Part shown: positions 55,376 to 64,000 of the stretch, one piece after another
Layout: every line of letters begins with the position of its first letter
Position numbering within the stretch: position 1 is the stretch's first letter
From: an uncultured Calothrix sp.
Lineage (GTDB): Bacteria; Cyanobacteriota; Cyanobacteriia; Cyanobacteriales; Nostocaceae
Assembly: GCA_937973965.1 (NCBI GenBank)
Contig: CALJJQ010000022.1
Coordinates: 1-64,000 of the forward strand
DNA length: 64,000 bases
Reading direction: 5' to 3'
Program-made: the position numbers and the translations under genes
The notes under the pieces: generated by a model
Told to the model about the DNA's origin: nothing
Databases searched by the model: none
What the model saw: the letters and a program-made list of their open reading frames with translations, nothing else

Positions 55376-55765
55376 TTATAAAGGACGATCAAAGCGTTGT
55401 TTAATCCGGGTGGCCTTCCCGACTCGTTCACGCAGATAGTACAGTTTGGCACGTCTGACTTTACCGCGACGGATGACTTTAATGCCATCAATCCGGGGGG
55501 AATGGAGCAAAAACACCCGCTCTACTCCCACACCTTGGAAGACACGACGCACGGTAATGGTTTCGTTGATACCGGAGTGACGACGGGCAATCACCACGCC
55601 TTCGTAGGGCTGAACCCGGAATTTGTCGCCTTCTTTAATTTTGACACCGACACGAACTGTATCTCCAATATATATATCGGGGATGTCTGACTTTAGTTGT
55701 TCCGCTTCAATCGAGCGGATGATTTCTTGCGCGTTCATGCTCATTTTTCCAAAACTCACGATCAA
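55376..55765 (-). CDS. rplS: 50S ribosomal protein L19
   Basis: [55 protein letters not shown]; true start probably internal (MNAQEII). Confidence 0.96.
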   Translation of the reverse strand: MIVSFGKMSMNAQEIIRSIEAEQLKSDIPDIYIGDTVRVGVKIKEGDKFRVQPYEGVVIARRHSGINETITVRRVFQGVGVERVFLLHSPRIDGIKVIRRGKVRRAKLYYLRERVGKATRIKQRFDRPL

Positions 55766-55882
55766 TAATCATAAATCGACAAATGCTTTTTAGTCTAGTT
55801 ATCTTGGATGGGAGGGTTTTTCGGAGTGCATTGCTTTATCCATGAAAGTATAAAATAAAACTTTATATGGGGATTGTGGGGT

Positions 55883-56848
55883 ATGCGATTTAGTGTGGTA
55901 ATTACAACCTATCAGCGTTTGGAGTGGTTGCGGAGGGCGATTGATTCGGCCTTAAATCAAACGATTGATTGCCAGGTTGTGGTGGTGGATGACTGTTCTC
56001 GAGATGGTACGGATGAATACATGCGCAATTTATGTACACAGATGCAACAGCGTGGGGGGTCTCGGTTAGTATACTATCGTAATTCCCTAAATAGGGGACA
56101 TGCAGCCAGTGTGAATGTGGGAGTGGAAGTCAGTAGTGGGGATTGGATTAAGTTTTTAGATGATGATGATTATTTAGCACCGGATTGTTTAGAAAAAATG
56201 AGTGACGCGATCGCCAGACATCCGGATGCGGTGATTTGTTCCTGTGTTGCAGCTCAGGTTGACCCAATGGAAACGGAAATCAGTCGCACTCCGGTGTTTG
56301 GGCCAGGTAAGGCGTTCTATGTTCCCCAGGTTGATATCCATTATGCCATGCTCTTGGAATTATTACCGTTTGGGACGCCGGTACAGGTTGCATGTCGTCG
56401 TGATGCTTTTTTGCATACGGGGGGTTGGGATTCGAGTTTGGATACCAATTGTGATGATATCGATTCTTGGATTCGGATTGCCCAGTTTGGAGATGCGATT
56501 TTTGTGAATGAGTGTTTAGCTTTTCGGACAATTTGGACTGGTGCATTGAATGCGAGATTTTCCCTGCAAGCTCGTTTGGATACGAATATTTTGATGAAGA
56601 AGAAAATCTACCAGTTGGTAGATGGTATCCATCGTCCGCGCATACCTAGCTTTGATGCCGTTCGTCTGTATTTACGATTGCATTGGCTGATGGTAGCTAT
56701 CAAAAATCGTAATCTCAGCTATGTGCTGGAAATAGTCGATCTATCAGTACTGTCTTTGACTGCGTGGCGTTTATTGATTACGGCTGCGATCGCTCGTCGC
56801 TGTCGTCTTCGTCATAATTCTATCCGTAAGTTGGTTTTGATTGAATAG
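55883..56848 (+). CDS. Family 2 glycosyltransferase
   Basis: MRFSVVITTYQRLEWLRRAIDSALNQT and FLDDDDYL motifs. Confidence 0.9.
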   Translation: MRFSVVITTYQRLEWLRRAIDSALNQTIDCQVVVVDDCSRDGTDEYMRNLCTQMQQRGGSRLVYYRNSLNRGHAASVNVGVEVSSGDWIKFLDDDDYLAPDCLEKMSDAIARHPDAVICSCVAAQVDPMETEISRTPVFGPGKAFYVPQVDIHYAMLLELLPFGTPVQVACRRDAFLHTGGWDSSLDTNCDDIDSWIRIAQFGDAIFVNECLAFRTIWTGALNARFSLQARLDTNILMKKKIYQLVDGIHRPRIPSFDAVRLYLRLHWLMVAIKNRNLSYVLEIVDLSVLSLTAWRLLITAAIARRCRLRHNSIRKLVLIE

Positions 56849-56868
56849 TTCCGATCACGTCCTTATCT

Positions 56869-56985
56869 CTATTAAACTTACTCCATTATTAAAACTGGAG
56901 TTTTTGTCATTGCAACGCAGGAAGCAATCTCATCATCGCAACTAAGAACTACGGTTCTCAAACTGGATAGGGTTTAGCCTATCTA
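56869..56985. repeat. About 100 bp imperfect direct repeat, copy 1
   Basis: aaaactggagtttttgtcattgcaacgcaggaagcaatctca...actacggttctcaa; second copy near 57231. Confidence 0.65.
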
Positions 56986-57230
56986 TCACCGGGAATTTAT
57001 CCATATTTACCGATAACTTCATCATTTACCGATAACTTCATCAAATTTTCATATAAAGTTTCCCATAATACTAGGTACCAATCTCTAATTAGGTAGTAAC
57101 ATACAGTCAGTTGACTACTAAAATTGTATTTTAGATAGCAAAGTTAAAAAATCAATTTTCCTGGAGAGAAAGTACAGCCAATCAGTTCCTGTTAGTCTAA
57201 GCCAGTTGCAGCTAGCTAAGACAATTGATA

Positions 57231-57346
57231 TTGATAAACCTCGTCCATAATCAAAACTAGAGTTTTCGTCATTGCTACTTGAGGAAGCAATCTCAATAAT
57301 CAGGAGTGAAAACTATGGTTCTCAATTCAGGGACATGGTTTAATAC
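57231..57346. repeat. About 100 bp imperfect direct repeat, copy 2
   Basis: aaaactagagttttcgtcattgctacttgaggaagcaatctca...actatggttctcaa. Confidence 0.65.
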
Positions 57347-57766
57347 CAATTGGGAAAATATGCGACAGATAAAAAGATGGAAACCTAATATGAAAAGGGT
57401 TCGGAATCTCCAATTCAAAATGGTATATTTTTTCAAATACTGGAAATCATTCCATTCTACTAGGATTAGACGCAAACTATCTATTCGTGTCATGAAGTAG
57501 ATGAGTGTTCGCTGATTGCACACCAGCAATTTTCCCACCTGATTTATTCATTGCAAGTGCGTCGGTCTTCATTCAGAATTGTTTGTCACCTATTATTCGC
57601 GGCTAGTTTCAAAATATATATTATAAATATCTTATAAATATCTTGTTCTCTCATTAGATGAATTAAATGAAAAAATGACTGTGGTTTTCGCATTTCTAGA
57701 GAATCTATAGCAGCAAAATGTAACTATGGTGTTTAGGCTACAACATAATTTGAATTGAGGTGCAAA

Positions 57767-59038
57767 GTGAGCAAATTAAAATTGCAGAAACTTATTAACG
57801 AAGTTTATAAAATTTTTCAAAAAATATTAGAGCGATATCAAGGGAGAATTGAACGACGACGAATTATTAGTCTGAAGCCGGAAAAAGCACCCATTGGCAA
57901 TGTTTTAATATCCTATATTACCAAACCATTTTTACCAAATATTACTCCGGAAGAAATTCGTTCCCATACCCAAATGTGGGAATGTCAGCAAATCGCACAA
58001 ACATTTTTAGATATGGGTTACTGCGTGGATGTAATTAATTTTCATAATGATGTATTTCTCCCTAAAAAAAAGTACGATTTCTTTATTGAAACGCGCTGGA
58101 ATTTACAACGTTGCGCACCCTATTTAAATCCAGATTGTATCAAGATATTTCACGCGGATACAGCCCATATTCTCTTTCACAATGCAGCCGAAGCAAAAAG
58201 GCTATTAGAACTGCAACAAAGACGAGGAGTCACCCTTACACCCCGTCGCTTTGAACAGCCAAACCATGCTTTAGAAAATGCAGATTATGCCGTGGTTTTG
58301 GGGAATGAATTTACTATCGGTACTTATAAGTATGCCCAGAAACCAATTTATCCCATATCTGTCTCCACTCCAGTAACTTATCCTTGGAATGAAAGCAAAA
58401 ATTTTGATGCATGTCGAAAAAACTTTCTATTTTTTAGTAGTGGAGGGATGGTTCACAAGGGATTAGATTTGGCTTTAGAAGCCTTTGCACAAATGCCAGA
58501 TTTTCATCTGACAATTTGTGGACCAGTTGACCGTGAAGATGATTTTGTCAAAGCATATCATCGAGAATTATATGAAATGGCAAATATTCACCTGGTGGGA
58601 TGGGTCGATGTTAGTAGCAGTAAATTTCAGGAGATAGCTGATAATTGCGTGGGTTTAATTTATCCATCCTGTTCTGAAGGACAATCAGGGGCAGTAATTA
58701 GTTGTTTACATCAGGGATTAATACCAATTCTCAGCTATCAGTCGGGAGTTACCGTTGATCATTTTGGTTTGATTCTTCCTCGCTGTTCGATTCCTGCAAT
58801 TAAACAAGCCATAAACCGTGTTTCTCAGTTGGCAACTGCTGATTTAAAATGGATGTCGCGCCAAGCTTGGGAATACGCAAGAGCAAATCATACTCAAGAA
58901 AAATTTGCCCATACATACAAGAAAACGATTGAAACAATTCTGCAAAATCATAATTCTCGACAACCATTAAATAATAAGCAGAAATCCCTAGTTGGAGTTA
59001 ACTTGAATCTTGCACAAGGAAAAATTGATGAATTTTAA
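57767..59038 (+). CDS. Glycosyltransferase (GT4/group 1-like)
   Basis: FFSSGGMVHKGLDLALEAFAQMPDFHLTICGP and GLIYPSCSEGQSGAVISCLHQGLIPI; GTG start assumed at 57767. Confidence 0.8.
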   Translation: MSKLKLQKLINEVYKIFQKILERYQGRIERRRIISLKPEKAPIGNVLISYITKPFLPNITPEEIRSHTQMWECQQIAQTFLDMGYCVDVINFHNDVFLPKKKYDFFIETRWNLQRCAPYLNPDCIKIFHADTAHILFHNAAEAKRLLELQQRRGVTLTPRRFEQPNHALENADYAVVLGNEFTIGTYKYAQKPIYPISVSTPVTYPWNESKNFDACRKNFLFFSSGGMVHKGLDLALEAFAQMPDFHLTICGPVDREDDFVKAYHRELYEMANIHLVGWVDVSSSKFQEIADNCVGLIYPSCSEGQSGAVISCLHQGLIPILSYQSGVTVDHFGLILPRCSIPAIKQAINRVSQLATADLKWMSRQAWEYARANHTQEKFAHTYKKTIETILQNHNSRQPLNNKQKSLVGVNLNLAQGKIDEF

Positions 59039-59199
59039 ACACTCAATATAAATCCTTGAACCTTTGATTTGAAGGATAAAAACTCATAAAATAAATGTAG
59101 CTATATCATGCATCTATTAACTTTATCTGGGTATATACGTAGGTACCTAAGATCTAAGTTAATAGACTTTAAAGTTACATAAATATAGGTAAATATACC

Positions 59200-60129
59200 A
59201 TGCATTTTCTCGTTACAGGTGGTGCAGGTTTTATTGGTTCCCATTTGACTGAGGTTTTACTGGAGCAAGGTCATCGAGTCACAGTTATTGATAACCTATC
59301 CACTGGGTCAATCAATAATCTACCCCAACACCCCAATTTACAGTTTATCCACAAAGATATTCTCGATTGTCAAACAACAGATATTGATGAGAGAATTGAC
59401 GGGATAGCCCATTTAGCAGCTTGTCCCTCCGTCACCGAATCTTGGTTAAAACCCCGTTCAGCTCACAACCATAATTTATCAGCGACAATGGCTGTAATTG
59501 AGCTGTGTCGGGATTTGCACATACCCAGACTGGTGCTTGCTAGTTCTGCTGCGGTATACGGAAATCAAACCACCTTACCGATATACGAGGATTTACCTCT
59601 CAAACCCCTTTCCCCCTACGGTTTGCAAAAGTTAGTTAGCGAACAGTACGCGGATTTATTTAGCCATAATTTGGGGTTTTCCTTCGTAGGTTTACGGTTT
59701 TTCAACGTTTATGGTCCCAGACAGTTACCCAATTCCCAGTATTCCGGGGTAATTTCTATTTTTAGTACAGCCATGAAACGGGGATTGCCCATTACAATTT
59801 ACGGAGATGGTAGTCAGACAAGGGATTTTGTGTTTGTTAAGGATGTGGCGATCGCATGTTCCCAAGCTTTAACGACGGAATTATCCCCAGGTGCTTGTAT
59901 TAGTTGCAATATCGGAACCGGGAAATCCACTTCTTTAAGGGAATTGGTCATTACCCTCAATGAACTATTTCCCCAATGGTCAGCAGGTACAAGTTTTGCC
60001 GAACCGAGAATCGGAGATATCCCCCACTCCCTTGCGGATATTTCTAAAGCCAATTCCTACTTGGGTTTCTTCCCCCAGTATTCCCTCAGTCAGGGTTTGA
60101 AGTTACTAATTGAGTCCTGGGAAAATTAG
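59200..60129 (+). CDS. NAD-dependent epimerase/dehydratase (UDP-sugar 4-epimerase-like)
   Basis: MHFLVTGGAGFIGSHLTEVLLEQGHRVTVIDNLSTG; YGLQK active-site motif. Confidence 0.92.
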   Translation: MHFLVTGGAGFIGSHLTEVLLEQGHRVTVIDNLSTGSINNLPQHPNLQFIHKDILDCQTTDIDERIDGIAHLAACPSVTESWLKPRSAHNHNLSATMAVIELCRDLHIPRLVLASSAAVYGNQTTLPIYEDLPLKPLSPYGLQKLVSEQYADLFSHNLGFSFVGLRFFNVYGPRQLPNSQYSGVISIFSTAMKRGLPITIYGDGSQTRDFVFVKDVAIACSQALTTELSPGACISCNIGTGKSTSLRELVITLNELFPQWSAGTSFAEPRIGDIPHSLADISKANSYLGFFPQYSLSQGLKLLIESWEN

Positions 60130-60262
60130 CTAGGGAGTAGGGAGAGGGAAACAGGGAGTCGGAGTAGACCACTTTCACGGGTTTTGGTGTAATCCTTACG
60201 TGATGGCTATTCCTAAGTCCCCACCTCCAACTCTCTATATTTCAAGTGAGTAAACACACCTT

Positions 60263-60411
60263 GGAGGATGATTGGAAAGTATTAATTACACTATTTTGAC
60301 TTTATAAAGCCGATTTTTCCTTCGATAGTACAGACGCGACATGTCGCGTCTCTTCCTACTCCCAAAAACAATAATTCCAGTATTAAAAATGACTTTTTAA
60401 ACAACCTCCTA
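60263..60411. mobile_element. MITE-like element (family C), second copy
   Basis: Left GGAGGATGATTGGAAAGTATTAATTA; reverse complement of right end AGGAGGTTGTTTAAAAAGTCA; core cagacgcgacatgtcgcgtctc. Confidence 0.6.
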
Positions 60412-60474
60412 GAATCCTACTCCCCAGTCTCAAGCAATTCATTAAAAAATCAAAAATAACTTTCCGTAACCAAA

Positions 60475-61431
60475 ATGAGTATCGTCAAATCAGTGATCAA
60501 AAAATCCATTAAACCCCTAGTCTATAGCTTACCTCCCAAGCTGTTAAATCAATCCCCCATTGGATTACCAGATAAATCCTGTCAATGGTCAATTGGTATA
60601 TACACAGGTTCATCACCTTTTGATTTAAAATCACCACCAGATATTAAAAATCCCGTCTTAAGTCGTCGGGACGTGACGGATGTGCGTGCTGGCTTTATTG
60701 CCGATCCGTTTATGATTCAGGTAAAACAAACCTGGTACATGTTTTTTGAAGTTTTTAATAATGAAACCTCCCGTGGTGAAATTGGATTAGCTACCAGTCC
60801 CGACGGAAAAAAATGGAACTACGAAAAAATCGTCATTGCAGAACCATTTCACCTTTCCTATCCCCACGTATTTGAGTGGATGGGAGAATATTATCTGATT
60901 CCTGAAAGTTTTGAAGCCAAATCAATTCGTTTATACAAAGCCTCAAAATTTCCCACTGATTGGCAATTTGTCGGTAATCTAATGAGTGGAGGCATTTTTT
61001 TAGATGCTTCCCTAATTCGGTATGCTGACAAGTGGTGGCTATTTACGGAAACTAATCCAGAACATAAATACGACACCCTCCGACTGTTTTATGCTGACGA
61101 ATTACTGGGAAATTGGCAGGAACATCCTTTAAGTCCCATAATTCAAGGTAATGGTCACATTGCTAGACCCGGTGGTCGAGTGATTATGCATAATCATCAA
61201 ATCATTCGTTATACTCAAGATTGCGATCCAGATTATGGTACTCAAGTTCGAGCTTTTGCCATTGATGAATTATCTACCACCAGTTATCACGAACAAGAAG
61301 TTTCCCCAAATCCCGTGTTAGTACCTAGTGGTCAAGGATGGAATGGTTCGGGTATGCACCATATCGACCCTCACCAACTTCATGATGGTACATGGATTGC
61401 TTGTGTTGACGGTCGAGTTTTGATCGCTTAA
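60475..61431 (+). CDS. Beta-propeller protein resembling the glucosamine inositolphosphorylceramide transferase N-terminal/GH43-like domain
   Basis: FIADPFMIQVKQTWYMFFEVFNNETSRGEIGLATSPDGKKWNYEKIVIAEPFHLSYPHVFEWMGEYYLIPES. Confidence 0.65.
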   Translation: MSIVKSVIKKSIKPLVYSLPPKLLNQSPIGLPDKSCQWSIGIYTGSSPFDLKSPPDIKNPVLSRRDVTDVRAGFIADPFMIQVKQTWYMFFEVFNNETSRGEIGLATSPDGKKWNYEKIVIAEPFHLSYPHVFEWMGEYYLIPESFEAKSIRLYKASKFPTDWQFVGNLMSGGIFLDASLIRYADKWWLFTETNPEHKYDTLRLFYADELLGNWQEHPLSPIIQGNGHIARPGGRVIMHNHQIIRYTQDCDPDYGTQVRAFAIDELSTTSYHEQEVSPNPVLVPSGQGWNGSGMHHIDPHQLHDGTWIACVDGRVLIA

Positions 61432-61658
61432 TCTTCTCAAACAACCCCTCATACCGTTTTACTTTGGAGTTGATACCTGACGGGGAGCAGGGGGAGAAAA
61501 TGTATCAAAATTTGAGTGAAATGGTATTACATGGTTAATTATTGAGGTTTTTGTTGAGATGGTTAATGCTTAAAGCAACATAGCAATGCTACTTCTTTAC
61601 TGTCACCTGTCAATCGTCAACAAACAAAAAGGGAAATATATCAGCGTGCAAAATATAC

Positions 61659-62963
61659 ATGCAAATTGATGCTATCCTCAAGCCGTTTCAACGATTCGGC
61701 GTTCATTTGGGACTCCAACGTATTCATAGCCTACTATCAGCGTTAGCTAATCCCCACCATCGAATTCCCATTATTCACGTAGCTGGAAGTAATGGCAAAG
61801 GTTCCGTATGTGCCTATCTTTCTGCTACCCTGACGGCGGCAGGGTATAAAACCGGACGCTACACCTCCCCCCATCTAATCGATTGGAATGAACGGATTTG
61901 TATCAATGAGCAACCGATTTCTCCAGTGGATTTGTCGCGAGTTTTGGAGCAGGTGAGAAAAGCAACACCAGAAGACGGGGAATCACCAACCCAATTTGAA
62001 GTGATTACGGCTGCTGCTTGGCTATATTTTGCCCAGCAGCAGATTGATATTGCGGTGATTGAGGTGGGTTTGGGGGGAAGGTTAGATGCAACGAATGTGG
62101 TTGATAATCCTTTGGTGTCAGTAATTACTTCTATTAGCCGGGAACATTGGCAGCAATTGGGACCAACGGTGGCAGATATTGCTAGGGAAAAGGCTGGTAT
62201 AATTAAACCTGGTCGTCCGGTGGTGGTGGGACAATTACCGGATGATGCTAAAGGGGTGATAGAAAATCGAGGGAAGGAGTTAAATTGTCCGATTTATGCA
62301 CCTTTACCGGGGGAATTGGTCAATGAGAATGGAGGGGAGTATCTGGTTCGGGTCAAATCTTTGTTTAGTTCAGAGCAGATAACCTATCCTTTGGTTTTAA
62401 ATGGGCAGATTCAACTAAGTAATTCTGCCCTAGCGGTGGCAACTTTGGAAATACTACAGCAGCAAGGTTGGGATAAAATTAATAGAGCAAACATTGCCCA
62501 GGGGATGGGTCAAGCAAAATGGCCAGGACGGATGCAGTGGTTAGATTGGCCAAGTCAGAATAACTCTAGCTTGAGAAAAATTTTAGTGGATGGAGCTCAT
62601 AATCCAGACGCAGCTAGGGTTTTACGGGATTATATTGATTCTTTACAGGTTCCCCGTGTGACTTGGGTTATGGGGATGTTAAGTACAAAAGAGCATCGGC
62701 AGGTTTTTAAAAACCTATTGCGATCGCATGACCAGTTATATATAGTACCAGTCCCTGACCATAGTTCTGCCCAACCGATCGATTTACAGCAGTTGGCTTT
62801 ACAGGTGTGTCCAGATTTACGGGATTGTCAGGTATTTGATGATTGTAAGGAAGCTTTAAATCATGCTTGTAGTGATTCCGGTGAGGATACAGGGAATTTG
62901 GTCGTGCTATGCGGTTCCCTGTATTTGATTGGGAATTTGTTACGGAATTATCGCAGGGAATAG
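61659..62963 (+). CDS. folC: Bifunctional folylpolyglutamate synthase/dihydrofolate synthase
   Basis: IIHVAGSNGKGSVCAYLSATLTAAGYKTGRYTSPHL; VLVDGAHNPDAARVL-type motif. Confidence 0.95.
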   Translation: MQIDAILKPFQRFGVHLGLQRIHSLLSALANPHHRIPIIHVAGSNGKGSVCAYLSATLTAAGYKTGRYTSPHLIDWNERICINEQPISPVDLSRVLEQVRKATPEDGESPTQFEVITAAAWLYFAQQQIDIAVIEVGLGGRLDATNVVDNPLVSVITSISREHWQQLGPTVADIAREKAGIIKPGRPVVVGQLPDDAKGVIENRGKELNCPIYAPLPGELVNENGGEYLVRVKSLFSSEQITYPLVLNGQIQLSNSALAVATLEILQQQGWDKINRANIAQGMGQAKWPGRMQWLDWPSQNNSSLRKILVDGAHNPDAARVLRDYIDSLQVPRVTWVMGMLSTKEHRQVFKNLLRSHDQLYIVPVPDHSSAQPIDLQQLALQVCPDLRDCQVFDDCKEALNHACSDSGEDTGNLVVLCGSLYLIGNLLRNYRRE

Positions 62964-63016
62964 ATTTGATGCATTGCTGAATACGAATGTGAATTGAGAA
63001 TTTGACATTGCGTTCT

Positions 63017-63044
63017 GTAGAGACGCGATATATCGCGTCTCTAC
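63017..63044. repeat. Perfect GAGACG-type palindrome
   Basis: gtagagacgcgatatatcgcgtctctac, fully self-complementary. Confidence 0.9.
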
Positions 63045-63139
63045 GATGATTTTGGTTTGAATACAAAATGTCAACAATTCTGCATCGGCGATCGCTCGTT
63101 CAACGATTTTTTCTCATCCAAAATCTCAAATCCAAAATC

Positions 63140-64000
63140 CTAACTACGATTATTCCATTCTGATTCTGCATCTGCGATCGCTTGTTCAATGGTTTTTTTG
63201 TCTAACATGGCCGCTTGCAAATTTTCGTAGATAGCTTTTTGCAACAGTTTAATGTCCTTGAGGGTGGGTTTGAGAACTTCTGCTTGCTTGAGTTGTTCTG
63301 CACTGTTGATTCTAGCTTGATCAAGGGTGGTGGGGTTCGGTGGTAATTGTTTGAAATAGGGGTCTTCTAGGGATGCAATGGTGGAAGGTAACACATTCGC
63401 AGCCTTGGCAAATTCTAATTGGTTTTGAGCATTGGTAATAAATAAGGCAAATTTTAACGCCGCATCCGGGTTTTTACTGTCACGGGGCACAACTATATTC
63501 ATCACTGCGACATTCTTCTTCCCCGTATCTCCACTAATTTGGGGTGCGGTTTGGGATGCCTTAGCTACATTCGGAGCGTTTTTCTCGATTTGACGGAGAA
63601 ATTCGGGTCCCGATGTTAAAAACGCCGTTTGTCCAGCCTGATATAACTGAATTCCTTGTCGATGGCCTTTTGTTAAAGCTTCCCTAGGGAATAATCCTTG
63701 TTTGTATAAATTTACCCAATATGTAAAAGCAGCCTTACCAGCAGGGGAATTAAAGGCAGCCTTACCCTGGTTATCAACTAGATCCACACCCATCTGCACG
63801 AAGGATTCTAACACTTCTCCGGAATCCTGCGGTACAAAAGTGGCGAAAAAAGCATATTTTCCGGTTTTTTCGCGAATTTCTTTGGCAACCAGTGCAAGTT
63901 CTGCGTAAGTTTTGGGTACTTTATCTATACCAGCCTGTTTCAGTAAATCGGTGTTATAAATGGTTAGCCGAGTAGTGAGATACCAGGGAATACCGTAACT
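63140..64000 (-). CDS. Extracellular solute-binding protein of a sugar ABC transporter (partial; continues beyond window end)
   Basis: VPQDSGEVLESFVQMGVDLVDNQGKAAFNSPAGKAAFTYWVNLYKQGLFPREA; reading frame stays open to 64000. Confidence 0.85.
   Translation of the reverse strand, partial: SYGIPWYLTTRLTIYNTDLLKQAGIDKVPKTYAELALVAKEIREKTGKYAFFATFVPQDSGEVLESFVQMGVDLVDNQGKAAFNSPAGKAAFTYWVNLYKQGLFPREALTKGHRQGIQLYQAGQTAFLTSGPEFLRQIEKNAPNVAKASQTAPQISGDTGKKNVAVMNIVVPRDSKNPDAALKFALFITNAQNQLEFAKAANVLPSTIASLEDPYFKQLPPNPTTLDQARINSAEQLKQAEVLKPTLKDIKLLQKAIYENLQAAMLDKKTIEQAIADAESEWNNRS

Noticed and set aside
57306-57500. 64 aa ORF
   Set aside because: Starts inside the duplicated 100-bp repeat and includes a family D-like terminus (ataccaattgggaaaatatgcgaca); likely non-coding.

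Overview
The window is a chromosomal segment from a cyanobacterium, probably filamentous and heterocystous-type. Support for this comes from abundant GCGATCGC (HIP1-like) octamers, heptameric short tandem repeats, and gene content. From left to right it contains: (i) a minus-strand cellulose-synthesis-like operon (bcsA 5' end, bcsB-like, GH8 endoglucanase, TPR protein, separate porin-like barrel); (ii) a lipoprotein, a PP2C phosphatase, a MATE transporter, MTHFR and trpS; (iii) three tandem small double-glycine-leader peptide genes (CTB-bacteriocin-like); (iv) a mycosporine-like amino acid cluster, mysA-B-C plus a D-Ala-D-Ala-ligase-like mysD; (v) glgA, hemC, a lectin/FG-GAP-like protein, a TPR gene split by an in-frame TAG, hisC, a pentapeptide gene overlapping purT, a HAD-membrane fusion, a ferredoxin, a GTPase, an alkaline phosphatase and two MscS channels; (vi) the tRNA-Trp-secE-nusG-rplK-rplA-rplJ-rplL block and rplS; (vii) an exopolysaccharide-type glycosyltransferase group, folC and a sugar-binding protein. 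The most unusual signal not explained by genes is a dense family (about 19 copies in 64 kb) of intergenic palindromes with conserved GAGACG...CGTCTC arms. Their inner halves covary, they occur at the centre of several different terminal-inverted-repeat elements, and several copies show tandem expansion of one arm. All family names come from reading the translated sequence. No database search was run.
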